DNA of 64,000 nucleotides from Plumapathes pennacea (GCA_964036295.1 OZ038462.1:20168863-20232862), one strand, 5' to 3'. Positions 23,332 to 32,204 are shown, numbered from the stretch's first letter. The notes: generated by a model not told the origin, from the sequence alone. Translations and numbers: made by a program.

Positions 23332-23433
23332 GATGATGATGATGATGATATGATTTGACAAATTACCTTGTGTCACCCAAATTACAGAAACCAAGATAAG
23401 GAAAGCAAGCAAGGACTTGCTCTCCATTGCCAT
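7841..23433 (-). CDS. VWDE-like A: secreted D8C/VWD/EGF multidomain protein (complete gene)
   Basis: Nineteen coding exons join in phase with canonical GT/AG sites: 23433-23367, 22926-22543, 22147-22127, 21916-21675, 20714-20625, 19823-19485, 19106-19053, 18793-18720, 17655-17589, 17196-17002, 16568-16396, 15741-15599, 15027-14687, 13500-13126, 12055-11816, 10377-10263, 9443-9067, 8163-8092, 7987-7841. They total 3516 bases, or 1171 residues plus stop. Domains in order: signal peptide; D8C; Pro linker; two beta-rich or Calx-beta-like regions; basic site RVKR; VWD opening with CGDPHMKT; second basic site RRRKR before a C8-like region; EGF; FEDG domain; Cys-rich domain; putative Ig; EGF-like; tail. 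The order resembles von Willebrand factor D and EGF domain proteins (VWDE). It should be secreted to the extracellular matrix or surface. A paralogue lies at 42287-62482. Exact function is unknown. Confidence 0.85.
8092..8163 (-). CDS. VWDE-like A exon 18: C-terminal tail
   Basis: 72 bases, phase 0, between CTTGTAG and CAG|GTACAG. It encodes LGEFVSELTREMVERKVKTE and four more residues. It joins in frame to exon 17 and exon 19. No counterpart was found in the second gene. Confidence 0.65.
8827..8865 (-). CDS. VWDE-like A alternative 39-base exon carrying an in-frame stop
   Basis: The segment lies between TTTACATCAG and GCA|GTAAGT. Read in phase 0 from exon 17 it gives Ile-Arg-Gly-stop (TAG at 8854-8856). 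The second gene keeps the same length, splice sites and stop position at 42737-42775. Inclusion would end the protein just after the last EGF, while skipping leads to exons 18-19. Alternative use is inferred. Confidence 0.5.
8961..9045 (+). repeat. GAT microsatellite in last introns of VWDE-like A
   Basis: An imperfect (GAT)n array directly downstream of exon 17. The second gene has a longer, more degenerate GAT array in the same intron (about 42905-43220), so the repeat predates the duplication. Confidence 0.9.
9067..9443 (-). CDS. VWDE-like A exon 17: putative Ig and EGF-like domains
   Basis: 377 bases, phase 1 in, 0 out. YSVCEGQTFKLDLPAGDPE to GGVFTWDV matches the putative-Ig (He_PIG) pattern of an EGQ strand followed by FTW. 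An EGF-like module follows: CKCENGGKCLSDTEDSPDC, then CECPAGFSGNRC. Donor TGTCAG|GTGAGC. Counterpart 43268-43638, two codons shorter. Confidence 0.88.
9528..9834. mobile_element. MITE with 17-bp terminal inverted repeats plus adjoining hairpin
   Basis: GTATATACCACACAAGT at 9641-9657 is matched by its exact reverse complement at 9818-9834, bounding a 194 bp element. Immediately upstream, 9528-9636 forms a hairpin whose arms carry AACAATTATTC and GGTAAATATCCACCGCTATT. It lies in an intron of VWDE-like A. Confidence 0.75.
10263..10377 (-). CDS. VWDE-like A exon 16: Cys-rich module
   Basis: 115 bases, phase 0 in, 1 out. TKACVIDGICHGRQTSKQGD then VCLKCQPDVDSDHWTEYK, a small disulfide-rich module with a C-x5-C...C-x2-C pattern and a conserved Trp. 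Counterpart 43816-43930. Confidence 0.85.
10427..11145. mobile_element. ~0.72 kb element with long (>100 bp) inverted ends
   Basis: The left end (CTCGATAAAGGTTCGCG...CATTGTAGCGTT...CGTTGTAAAGGTCT...CAGATCTGGTGTTA) recurs in reverse complement at the right end, 10995-11145. The centre is A/T-rich with no open frame. A fold-back non-autonomous DNA element in the intron between exons 16 and 15 of VWDE-like A. Confidence 0.75.
11816..12055 (-). CDS. VWDE-like A exon 15: FEDG beta-rich domain
   Basis: 240 bases, phase 0. FEDGQAVADGDVVKTRGVLE, then VACPYPEADQDKLPWKYFVS and VYHSYCSSCEKSGEC. This continues the extracellular domain started in exon 14. Counterpart 44439-44678. Confidence 0.85.
12290..12545 (+). 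repeat. Dispersed repeat, copy also at 21027-21225
   Basis: CCACAGTCCTTTGCA, CCAAAACTCTT and GAAAGATGAAT blocks, then a GTAAACAAAACTGAAGATA-like end, are shared in order with 21027-21225. Both copies are intronic and non-coding. Confidence 0.55.
13126..13500 (-). CDS. VWDE-like A exon 14: EGF-like domain
   Basis: 375 bases, phase 0. It begins VTGDLSIADSALSSL. CPGDCSGKGHCKDGKCECNE, then GFGAEDC, is a classic EGF-like domain. The end contains a beta-rich stretch, KLTCHFQPFK. Counterpart 45227-45601 has the same length and is the best conserved exon of the pair. Confidence 0.9.
14687..15027 (-). CDS. VWDE-like A exon 13: RRRKR site, acidic stretch and C8-like region
   Basis: 341 bases, phase 1 in, 0 out. 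After GANVNPAKGYLPYGG comes RRRKR, a good furin-type site, then an acidic region with SEDDYEYHEMYNE. The end, TEAQAKAKCTAVLVDSAVGKAC, looks like the helical Cys-containing C8-type module that follows VWD domains. Counterpart 46845-47185. Confidence 0.85.
15150..15330 (+). repeat. Rearranged copy of an intronic repeat also at 51880-52080
   Basis: It shares GTGCAATATAGCCTCATCTA and GAGAGTAGCGTA blocks with 51880-52080. Here the flanking GATGAGAGTATATTACACGCG block is in inverted orientation relative to the other copy. Non-coding. Confidence 0.5.
15290..15480 (+). repeat. Copy of abundant ~170 bp dispersed repeat
   Basis: GTAGTAAAAACTGATAGCTTAATCAGCTTTTATCTG, as separate blocks, then ATATATCTCTGGTTAGAAAC and TGAAGTTGATCACCCTTAAG. 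The same series occurs in many introns here on both strands, for example 10070-10260 (-), 12130-12265 (-), 13540-13770 (-), 20250-20390, 27990-28150, 44865-45000 (-), 54455-54545 and 56360-56545. Confidence 0.6.
15599..15741 (-). CDS. VWDE-like A exon 12
   Basis: 143 bases, phase 2 in, 1 out. It begins IPAGQSLFYKLPAKV and contains PPDVCGSKENGNVGY and SCTVNRPGVNLNYG. Counterpart 48564-48703 is one codon shorter and otherwise very similar. Confidence 0.85.
16396..16568 (-). CDS. VWDE-like A exon 11: VWD domain end with Asn run
   Basis: 173 bases, phase 0 in, 2 out. It contains LLLTIPSDDFKRTEGLCGNN, the conserved GLCGN signature near the end of VWD. An (AAC)n coding repeat gives five Asn in a row. 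Donor CAGAA|GTACGT. In the second gene the same Asn-codon stretch carries a frame disruption. Confidence 0.85.
17002..17196 (-). CDS. VWDE-like A exon 10: VWD domain, third part
   Basis: 195 bases, phase 0. It begins IHARIWKCW and contains VCNCAVAIRENNDVIKVDAC, the part of VWD where the domain displays its own beta strands and Cys pair. Counterpart 51317-51505 is two codons shorter. Confidence 0.85.
17589..17655 (-). CDS. VWDE-like A exon 9: VWD domain, second part
   Basis: 67 bases between CCCAG and GTATTA. It continues KYYNHLRNPGDYILTKN and ends QRNFE. The phase (2 in, 0 out) matches both neighbours and the counterpart 51663-51729. Confidence 0.85.
18223..18519. mobile_element. 297 bp MITE with perfect 26-bp terminal inverted repeats
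   Basis: TGTTAATAACATGCATACAA and the six following bases at 18223-18248 are matched exactly, as reverse complement, at 18494-18519. The interior has no coding frame. It lies in the intron between exons 9 and 8 of VWDE-like A. Confidence 0.85.
18550..18651. repeat. Hairpin-forming inverted repeat
   Basis: AATAAATGAGCACTC and TCAAAGACCACAAA in the left arm return as TTTGTGGTCTTTGA and GAGTGCTCATTTATT in the right arm, around a GTGCGGCGCTCGTGC loop. Non-coding, intronic. Confidence 0.75.
18720..18793 (-). CDS. VWDE-like A exon 8: start of VWD domain
   Basis: 74 bases, phase 0 in, 2 out. It encodes ITSEDEDC, then the hallmark CGDPHMKTLDN that opens von Willebrand factor type D domains. Donor AACAA|GTGAGT. 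Counterpart 52446-52519. Confidence 0.9.
19053..19106 (-). CDS. VWDE-like A exon 7: basic cleavage-like site before VWD
   Basis: 54 bases, GSGKRSRVKRNDGDTGID. RVKR fits the furin-type R-x-K/R-R pattern and sits just N-terminal to the VWD domain. The counterpart (52757-52810) has SLDKR at the same place, a weaker dibasic site. Confidence 0.8.
19485..19823 (-). CDS. VWDE-like A exon 6: Calx-beta-like domain
   Basis: 339 bases, phase 0, 113 residues. It begins ITPDSLTVREDGPG. The pattern LTVREDGPG...VASIAFPI...IVLKVTRGGAS...LWTIPAGELKSDKLIVTAI.DFV.DG resembles a Calx-beta-type beta sandwich. It ends with DEPGESQFWKGYKVMVKK. Counterpart at 54086-54424, identical in length. Confidence 0.85.
19980..20218 (+). 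repeat. CCCTATTTCAGACC-type dispersed repeat
   Basis: It opens GGGGGAGAGGTACTCCTC, carries several CCCTATTTCAGACC units and ends GAAGTACCCCCCC...GGGAGT. Related copies lie at 32205-32600 and 56760-57090, with a partial one at 19140-19220. Confidence 0.65.
20625..20714 (-). CDS. VWDE-like A exon 5: ISCQIRGR linker
   Basis: 90 bases, phase 0. It begins ISCQIRGRKKGGDQRWSAY and ends IFTGIT. Acceptor GATCAG, donor ACA|GTAAGT. It completes the domain begun in exon 4. Its counterpart is 55053-55145 (93 bases). Confidence 0.85.
21675..21916 (-). CDS. VWDE-like A exon 4: beta-rich extracellular domain
   Basis: 242 bases, phase 1 in and 0 out. It encodes GPDVPMPTPSIKVEAKAA, then VQVIARCTLTGE, ELEASWFIDGVKV and ELKELEHGFKAGTT, with the alternating pattern of an Ig/fibronectin-like fold. 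The second gene has the same length at 59663-59904. Confidence 0.85.
22127..22147 (-). CDS. VWDE-like A exon 3: 21-base Pro-rich linker exon
   Basis: A micro-exon between TTTTTCAG and GTATGT. It encodes a Pro-rich linker (APPPVSPV across its junctions) and is phase 1 in and out. The counterpart in the second gene is 24 bases at 61732-61755. It is too short to be found by ORF length. Confidence 0.75.
22543..22926 (-). CDS. VWDE-like A exon 2: D8C (uromodulin/OIT3-type) domain
   Basis: 384 bases, phase 1 in and out. The reading starts AQNPCEEGVYRVMNEPDRS and ends LRYCTNPSG. The pattern NPC...YRV.NEP, GWVRFSGSGG, CNTHAPGYLRG.HP, VCFG...C, VRNCGGFYVYEL and LRYC is the D8C domain known from uromodulin, GP2, OIT3 and VWDE. 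The Cys residues expected to form its disulfides are present. Confidence 0.9.
23305..23350 (+). repeat. TTG/GAT microsatellite just inside intron 1
   Basis: (TTG)n followed by (ATG)n, starting 17 bases after the exon 1 donor of VWDE-like A. On the minus strand it would encode poly-Asn if exon 1 were read through. Confidence 0.9.
23367..23433 (-). CDS. VWDE-like A exon 1: start codon and signal peptide
   Basis: The ATG at 23433-23431 opens MAMESKSLL, then a hydrophobic AFLILVSVIWV core and TQG, a typical signal peptide with cleavage near TQG/A. The donor is CAAG|GTAATT at 23367, phase 1. A second Met (MES) two codons in could also start. A candidate 5' UTR acceptor (TTTCAG) lies at about 23461, so an upstream non-coding exon is possible. 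Confidence 0.85.
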
Positions 23434-23574
23434 CTCTCAGCTCTTGCTTTCAAAATTGACCTGAAACAGGATAAATGTGTTGCCAAATAAATTTGGGGTC
23501 ATGGCTACAGTAACCTACATTTTGTTGTGTGCATTTTGTTGTGTGCGTAATTGGGTTTCCGGTACTCTTTTTGA

Positions 23575-24669
23575 TCCCCCAGCGAAGTGAGGGTAATAAT
23601 CACGACGCTAATGCAGCAAAATTGCGTTATTTGAAGACTCCAAGCGGGTCGCCATCTCGAAATTTAATGTTTGTCAGTCAGTCAGAATTGCGTACGACCA
23701 TGACCAGAATGCATCGAGAGCACTTCACAAAGGGTCGGTCACGCGTGACCGACAGAAACAAAAAGCGATTTGAACGAAGCAACATATCAAAGCAACAATA
23801 TTGTACTGCATTCACGAAAACACAACAGTCTCGCGAATCTCGTCTTCAAAAGAGAAGGGAACACGGGTAATCGTAGGAACGATCGAAAAATTCCGACTCA
23901 AGAAAAGACGACATTCATGTGGGCGACAGCGTCGTAAATGACTCCGCAAAGAGAACAGCACATGAATGCCGATCAAGAGCGACATAAACAGAACACCGCT
24001 TGAAAGGGATTTTTTCTTTTAAGATCTAAAACTGTAACTGCATGTCTGTTCAAGAAATGCTACAATCTGACATGTGGTTATTGCAACGAGAATCATTCAC
24101 AAGCTCTTTGAGGTAAGATTAGATTTGAAGCCCGTGTATAATTTGAAGTAAACCGTTCAAATTGTAATTTGATTCTGAGGAGAAATCACGCGCGCTGTTT
24201 TGAGCGGGTTCACATGGAAAACAACTCGATTCATTAAAATATGCATGCCTCAGAGTCCAGTGCATTCATTCCAGAGTAAAAAAAAAAAAGAAAAAAAAAA
24301 AAAAAAGAAAGAAAGAAAGAAAGAAATCGCACAGAAAGCCTATTTAATTGCACTGCCTATGAATTCAAAACTGTAAAGTCAGTGTTCTTTTTTCTCTTCC
24401 TACTTGAATTGTGAAGTTGGTCGGTCGCCGTACTAAATGTTTGAGAAAGTGCCCTGCAGACTGCATGAATTAATTTGGTATGTCAACTGTAAGAAATATC
24501 TATGGCGTCACGCAATCGATTTTTCTTTCAACGCGAAAGTATAACACACACTATGTTTTTCTCCTTTCTTTGCATGCAGCACTTGACTTCGAAGAAATGA
24601 TTGCGTCAAAACTGTAGTAAAACAAAGGCTGCTTTTGTTGAGCAGTATCTGCGATTATCGCATTTCTAG
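23575..24669 (+). mobile_element. Helitron-like element, copy 1
   Basis: It starts TCCCCCAGCGAAGTGAGGGT preceded by A and ends TATTTGC-type TCTGCGATTATCGCATTTCTAG followed by T, as expected for insertion between A and T. Near 23820 it encodes a remnant SRESRLQKRREHG, like the Arg/Gln-rich repeats before Helitron helicases. Left and right ends are shared with elements at 50122, 57405 and 60377. It sits directly upstream of VWDE-like A. Confidence 0.65.
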
Positions 24670-27600
24670 TAAAATTATATTTACGGCAGCCAAACATACC
24701 TTCTCCTGCTTGCCTTATTCTCGATGGGTCGATAATTGGCATTCGACGCTTTTGGTCTATCCAGTACATGAAGTTTTATATGCCAAGTGGCACCGAAGAA
24801 TTACATCAAAACATAATTTTGCTCGACTCCCTCACGGCGAAATGTTCGACGAAAACGCTGATTTGACTCGCCAAGCTTTAACTTTCATCATCTTTTGAGT
24901 TTTTTCTCAAAAACTTCTGTGGCAATTAATGAAATCTTCTCAGGAGTTGCTTGCATGACTTGTCTACTTCATGTACAAAACTGACGGCTCAGTCCCTCCC
25001 CCTAAGGTGTCACAAAAATTTACAGTGCTACCCCATTAGTGGTATCTGTTAACTGCGTGCAGTGAAGTTATGGTGGTCGAGCAGTGAGGGTTTGCTGTCT
25101 TTTTCAGCTGCAAATTGCTCTTTTCCCGCGTTATCCTCCTTTTGATCGCTATTAGCGAAAAACAGATACAGCGGTATTCTCTCAAACTATGTAGCCGCTC
25201 TGACGCAGAAGTCACTTAATTTCAATTTTTTGCATTTACAACGTATTTTAAATTTTTAGGACGAAGGGTTAAACTGAAGCTGTACTGACTGTGGCCTGAC
25301 GTAAAAAAAAAAAAAAAAAACAAAAACAAAAACAAAAAGCAATCAAGGCCCTCAAACCGATCAGTTCTCCACTGGCTTTTTTAAAAGTTTTTTTTTTTGT
25401 TGTTTTTAACTCGATTATTTTTTCAGTCTTTAGCAGCCGGATTTACAGATCAGAGTAACTGAACCCTCTAACTTGTACTTGACTGAGGAAAGAGCATTTC
25501 AGAGGAACTGAAGAGATTTTCTCCTTAATAGTCAGTCTAAATGCCTCGCAAAGCTTATAAATTCACATTCAGTTACATCAGCTAGTGATCAAGGCGCAGT
25601 CCACCCATTTGACGTCACAGTAGCCTGGGATCTCTGTTAGGCTGGTCGTAGCTTTTATTTGTTTACGTGTGGAGGCCTGTTTACCTTTCTGCCGTTGTGC
25701 ACACTTTGTCTTGTTCCGTTCCTTATGACTGATAGAGAGAATTAAAAATTCCATACTTGAGAGTTCAAGACTGTTGACCCATTACCGGTTTTCCCTAACT
25801 GATCTCCGGCTTTATAGACCAAAAGTTTAGATTGAACTGACAAAGAATGCGCAAAGTTTTGCAAGCGATTGTAAGCAATGAAGTCTTCGTACCGTATTCA
25901 GAGGTTTAGGAGAGAATTTTGATTCATTCTAGCGTTGTTAATCAATCGTTCAAAGAATAATGATCTCTTAATGGAGGGTTTGCACCGGTTTAACTCTGCT
26001 ACTGCTAATTATTGGACAGTGACCGATGGGTTTACACACGCAATTTATCATGGAAGACCGGCATCACACTTCCACACCTAATGATGGTGACTTTATTGAG
26101 CTTTCACCGTAAAAACCCGCATACACGTACGACCGCACTCGCAACTGCCACACCCGAGTTTGCCATATAGGAATAGAGGTTCCATGCATGCCTCGTAAAA
26201 CCCAGTAAAACGACCATCGGTCGTTTGAAAAAATTACACTCAAGAATCAGTATGAGATCGACACAAACAGCTCTTTTAAGAACCACTGCACCATTCAGGT
26301 TTTAGTCTTTGTTGCTCAGAAGAATGTTAACATTAGTAAATTTAGGTACACTTTTGAATGATCTCGCGGAAAATCGCATTCCGAGGTCGAGCTTTTGGTC
26401 CAAAAGGAGCAGCTTATACGCAGGTCTTTGTAGACAGTGTTTATTTATCAGACTTTGGGTAAAAAGTTCACGACGTATAGCTGTTTCATATGCTAAAATT
26501 AAATGAAATGAAATGAAATGAAATATAAACTGATCGAGAGCTTTCATCCGAGGTGATCCGCACATTTAGTTTGGGTTTCTTTTCTAGCTTTCACCAGCTA
26601 TTCTTGATTAAATTGAAAAACGCTTTTAGGCAGCAAAACTGAATCAAAAGCAGCAAGTGGGGAGAACAGACAAAATTAGTCAATGAAAAATAATTCAGGT
26701 ACCGCGAAAACAGATCCAGCCTGGTCAGAGCTTAAACCTGACACATGTAAAAATATTCTTTGGCTTACCTTGGGTACGCGGCTTCAATCAAAGTTTTCTG
26801 CAGGACTGGATAAGATCCACCGTACCTCACTGAGCGATAGCTCTTGGTAGTTTGAAGTCCGTTGAGTATACCCTGCCTATTAATATAGTACTCGAAAAGC
26901 ACTGAAGCAATTCGTCCTTTTGTGTCGTGTGGTTTCTATTGATTTCTATGGACACGTTCACCCCATGAAAACTATCTCGGCAAATTTTACCAAAGATCAT
27001 GCGACGTAAACTTTGCTTCAAAGTGGTGTTTTGTACGTGTAAACAATAAGTTAGCAGATCTTGGAATAAAGACATTCTGTAAACTTATTTTGCTTTGAAG
27101 TCGTCTTGGTACGTGGGAAAACAATTTAGGGACGTCCTCAAGCGATCAGTCTTCTCTTTGAGTTCACAATAGACTCACTGAAGTATCTTGTCTTAACAAT
27201 GCCTCGGAAACACCTACTGATTTAGGATACTATCACGCGACGCGGCAACGAACACGTAAACACATAATTGCTCGACGCCTACACAGGACCCAGTAAAGGA
27301 GGATACAATATTGTAGGTTGTCCCGCATTGCTCACCTAACTCTATGCGTATATACTAATACAGTCAAAATCCAATTGAAACTCCGTTCATATTTGTATGT
27401 CTGATCAACACCGTTGCCTTTCTTGCGATCGAACCATGACCTTACTCGTACAATCTTCAAACATGTCCCGTACAAATCAAGGTATAAGCCAGAGTCCACA
27501 GTTGTGGCTAAGAGTATCTCGCGAAAGTTTTGTTTATTAGGTCGTGGCCTTTATTTGTTGATGCACTATAATGGCTTTGTGTTTGTAGTGATTTAATCTA

Positions 27601-28467
27601 CCGGCCTGATAGCAACCTTTCTGTGCTCAGGTCTTGTGCAACTGTTATTAATCCTCTTCGACGCTTGCCAACAGTTTAATTAGTCTATTTCAATTAGTTT
27701 GTTTCAAGGAGTTTAATTAGTCAGACTGTGAGGCGCACGACAGCCTGTCGGATCGCCGTCTTTTTTGGCGACATGAAAAAATCTAAAGTATTTAGTTGCA
27801 TGAGTTCAACCAATTATGAGTTTTCGGTAGATCGGACTGCACACTCCACCGCACGAAACAAGCACAAGCTGACCCAACGAGACTGGCTTTGGCTACTGAG
27901 AACTACTCTGGCTATTTAGCTAAACATGCGAAGAGCACAATGTTCAGTGAAGTAGTTTCTCTTTCCGTGTTAACTGAGAACGCACATTCTCCCAACTTTT
28001 AAAAAGAAATATACGACTGACGTAGTAAGTATTGTTAGTTTAAAAGCCATGATGATAAGAAATTTCATAAACTGTTTGATATATTTCTGGGTAGAAACTG
28101 AAGGAGAAATTGAATTGAAGTTAACCATTCTTGTGATTACAGGGTTCATTTATATAGGTATGTTTATCGAGGGCTGTTTTGGCAAATTTTACTAAAGAAC
28201 GTTGCGAGAAAATTATGGAATGTCATAGACTACGCATTCTGCAAACTTTGCTTCTAAATAGTTTTGGTACGTGTGAAAAACAAGTTAGAGAACTCTGGAG
28301 ATCATTCCTACTGGCAACCGCAGCTCACAATAGACTTCCAAGTATCTTTTTTAACAATGAAAGGGGAATTGATCCATGACGCCACGAAAACAATAGGACC
28401 ACGTACTCGGCTCCCACCTGACTTCATGTATAGTTTCAATTTATTCACAAGACAAGAAATTATACAC
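24670..28467. other. Intergenic stretch without a supported gene
   Basis: Short spurious frames only. It has A-rich tracts at 25303-25340, a (GAAAT)n patch at 26503-26525, and diverged repeat copies at 26975-27200 and 28180-28380 (shared TTTGCTTC...TTGGTACGTG and CAATAGACT blocks, a third at 31530-31680). No splice-supported exon was found. Confidence 0.5.
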
Positions 28468-28470
28468 TTA

Positions 28471-28836
28471 GGCCCTGTTTACATGGAAGGAGGGTAACCC
28501 TCCCAGGAGGGGCACCCTCCCAGAAGGGTCACCCTTCTCTACTGAAATTCCTTGGTCCGTTTACATGATCGGTAGGGTCACCCTAGGAGGAGGGTTCCCC
28601 TATCTTCTTGCTAGGATTACCCTCCCAGTAGGGACAACTTTTGGCCATGTAAACACTCGAGGAAGGGTTACCCTCCCTAAGTTTAGCGGTGCCAGGTTAC
28701 TATCTCAAATTTTGCGACCGCGCGATTCCTTTCAGACTCTTGGCGAGATAACCCTAGGGATAACGCTTGGCATGTAAAGGGGGGCTATCTTCTGACCCTT
28801 CTTGGAGGGTGTCCCTCCCTCCATGTAAACAGGGCC
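28471..28836. mobile_element. Harbinger/Tourist-type MITE, 366 bp, with TTA target duplication
   Basis: It begins GGCCCTGTTTACATGGAAGG and ends with the complementary CCATGTAAACAGGGCC. TTA flanks it on both sides (28468-28470 and 28837-28839). GGCC...GTTTA ends and a 3-base TTA duplication are the hallmarks of PIF/Harbinger (Tourist-like) elements. The interior is made of further AGGGTNACCCT-like palindromes and has no transposase. Confidence 0.88.
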
Positions 28837-29096
28837 TTAGAATCAAAGCGTAAACTTGAATTGCGCATGATATCAAATTCGTACTGAAAACTCATTGGTA
28901 GTTTAAAGAATCAGAAATTATGTCGCTGCTTTCCTTGCTGACAAAATCAGTCACCCTGCTGAGTACAGTGGAATGTTATTAGTAAGGGAGAGTGCGTTTC
29001 AAAAGTTTCGTTAGCCTCGAAACTTACGAAAACTGCAGGACTTGTAATATTGTCTTCCCGTATTGTCCTATGTTTGAGTGTTTTATTTTTTACGCA

Positions 29097-30060
29097 AACT
29101 TGAATTGCACAACAATTAGAATTAGAATTTATGGCCGCGTATTTTTTGGATCTATAATACGGAATCATATAGGAATTAACAGCTGAAATAGCCAGTTAAC
29201 AGTGGCTTGTTTTGGGGGTCAAGTTTTATTCCAAGTTGTGGTTGGTCGAGGAAAAGTTTTGTCCCAGGTTGGTTGGCAGGCTCGTCCTGGCCGTATTCGG
29301 CAAACAACAGCCGCCCGATACATCTTGAAGTCACACCCGAGCGCGTTCGGCACAAAGACTGGATATAGTCAAGAGGCCATAAGATATGGTCTCTTTAGTA
29401 CTCGACTTTAGTAACTAAGCGTCTAAAGCAAAACTAATGCTTCTTCTGCGTTTGGTAGTGACTTACATGGAACTTATGCGTCGGCGACAAAGTGCCCTTT
29501 GCAGTTGAATGTTGTGACTGCCGGTCAAAATTGCTCGTGAAGTCAGTGGCAGGTGCGAACGTGCGCTAAACCTGACACTTTCGTAGTCATGTTCACTTAT
29601 TTTAGATTCATTTTTCTGACTTTGGAATAGTAACCATGGCCTTTATAGAAAAATAATATAGTAACTGTCGTAACTGTATAGGGCCTGTGTAACTATGCAG
29701 CTCTTTAAAGAAGTGCAGTCTGTGCCGGTTCTGCTTCGAAGCTTTTACAGTGAAGGTTTCGTTAATTTTTGGCAATGAATAATTAATATTCGACTTCAAA
29801 CTCGTCCGCATTGAGTCTATAGCTTAATTTGGCAAAGAATAGGCAGGACGTTGTACTTGAAGGCCAGGTTGAGTCGGAGCACGTCGGAACAATCGGAAGA
29901 GATTGCCTAATACTAATAACTTGGCAAAGAATAGACAGAATAGAGAGGAAGTTATACTTGACTGACTCAGTGGGAAAAAGCATGTGGGAGCAATCGGACA
30001 TTTCCTTCTACGCAACTTACAAATAGTTTTCTTAGCCTTAGCAAGCTAGTATTTCACATT
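29097..30060 (+). repeat. ~0.97 kb tandem duplication, unit 1
   Basis: It matches 30150-31040 along its length with an offset near 970, for example AGGCAGGACGTTGTACTTGA at 29843 and 30813. Within the unit there is a shorter internal repeat around GGCAAAGAATAG (29830 and 29923). No coding frame is kept. Confidence 0.75.
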
Positions 30061-30096
30061 TAATTCAATCCACGAAGTTAAAGACCACCTCGGTTT

Positions 30097-30129
<33 letters not shown>

Positions 30130-30149
30130 TTTTAGTTTCGTAAATTTGA

Positions 30150-31040
30150 ATTGCACAGCTTGTTGCCAACAATTAGAAATCAAATTTATGGCCGCCTATT
30201 TTTGCGGAATTATAGGAATTAACAGCTGAAGTAGCCAGTTAATAGTTACTTGATTTTTTTGAGGTCAAGTTTTTTTTCCAAGTTGGTTGTTCTGGGGGAA
30301 GCTTTTTTGTTCCAGGTTGGTTGGCAGATTCGTCCTTGTTCGGCAAACAACACCCGATGTACCTTGAAGTCACACCCAAGCACGTTCGGCACTGAGACTG
30401 GATATAATCAAGAAGCCATATAAAGATATGGTCTCTTTAATACTCGAAAGAATAACTAAACATCCACAGCAAAACTACGGCTTCTTCTACGTTTGGTAGT
30501 GACTTTATACATGGAATTTATGTCAAAATTATCAGAGGTTAAAGTGGCAGGTGCGAACGTGCGCTAAACCTGTTTCGTACTTTCAATTCTTTTAGACTCA
30601 TTCTTCTGACTTTGGAACAGCCCCATGGCCTTTATAGAAAAAATAATGATATAGTAACTATCGTAACTGTATAACCATGCAGCTCTTTAAAGAAATTTAT
30701 AGTCTGTGGTTCTGCTTCGAAGCTTCTAGAAACAAGGCTTTGCTAATTTTTGGAAATAAATGATTAATGATTCGCGGGTATTGGGTCTATGGCTTAATTT
30801 GGGAAAGAATAGGCAGGACGTTGTACTTGAAGGCCAGGTTGAGTCGGAGCACGTCGGAGCAATCGGAAGAGATTGCCTAATACTAGTAATAACTTGGCAA
30901 AGAAAATACAGAATAGAGAGGAAGTTATACTTGACTGACTCAGTGGGAAAAAGCATGTGGGAGGAATCGGATTTCCTACTACCAAACTTATAAATAGTGC
31001 TCTTAGCCCAGCAAAGCTAGTATCTCACATTTAGTTCAAT
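30150..31040 (+). repeat. ~0.97 kb tandem duplication, unit 2
   Basis: The second unit is moderately diverged with small indels. A long T tract (30098-30128) lies at the junction. Blocks shared with unit 1 include GGAATTAACAGCTGAA, CGTTCGGCAC and GAGTCGGAGCACGTCGG. Confidence 0.75.
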
Positions 31041-32204
31041 CGAGTCGACCGGTTTATGGACAGACAGCAAACATTTTGTTTGGTGCCTGGCCGTGTGGTC
31101 TGATTTTAATTTATTTGTTTATGTAGTGTAGCCCTCTTTGTCTTGTGCAAATACTGCGGTTGTCCCCGCTTGTTATGTACCTGAGGCCGGTTTTCAGACC
31201 GCTGTGAGAATGGGTCCATATTGTCTGTTTTGCCGACATGTAAATATCCGAAGTGTATTGATTATTCCTGTCCTTTCCTTGGTTACATTTTAATCAAAGT
31301 TTTCGGTAGGACTGGCCCGGCTACCTTGAAAACGATACCCTTTGATACATATATAAAACATAGGTATGTGCCTTCATAAAGTAGCCCCCTCCCCTCTCAC
31401 GCCTTGGACGAGCCATTTCTCTATGCTAACAGCACTGCGTGAAGATTTAAAATTTGTTTGTCTGAACTAACTTATGTTTTTCCAGAGCTATTTCCCAAAT
31501 TTGTCTAAAGAAAGCTACGCACAAATTAATTTATCAAATCAAAGACACGTTTTGCAAAGGCATTTGCTTCGAAGTCGTTTTGGCACGTGTAGTGCTCAAG
31601 CGACCAACAATAGACTTACAATTATCTTTTTAACAAAAGAGCAGAAAACAATACTGCCTTTTGGATATTGATCACGCACAACGAACACAAATATTGGACT
31701 GACATTCTCGGCGTAGACAACCTACCCCAGTGAAAAATGGAAGAAAAATTTAAGCCTTAACCATTCATTCAGCTTTTACTATTCTGAACATACATTTTGT
31801 AAACTTTGAGTTTCGTGAACTGTGGACATGACAAACATCGCCAGAAATTCCGGACATTTTGCGTCCACGATTGCTTCCGGTCTTTCCCAGCGGCGTGCGG
31901 TATGAGCATGCGCCATTCACACATTTAACATTGTTACGTACTTTGCCTCAGTGGGGTGGGGGAGGGATGGGTTTCTCCGGTTCAAAAAGAGACTGCTACG
32001 TTTAGGAGACGTGCCGCTGAACGACCTAGTTGAAACTAGAAATACGATATTCGCAGAGGTCCCACGCCCAAGTAATCGATTATGTATGACACTGCTTAGA
32101 GCTCTCATGTACTGTATGCTTTCACTACACATCTCAATATTATATAATGTAATTAAAGGTGGATGACACTATATTAGCATTTACATGATAGTGGCATGTG
32201 TCCC

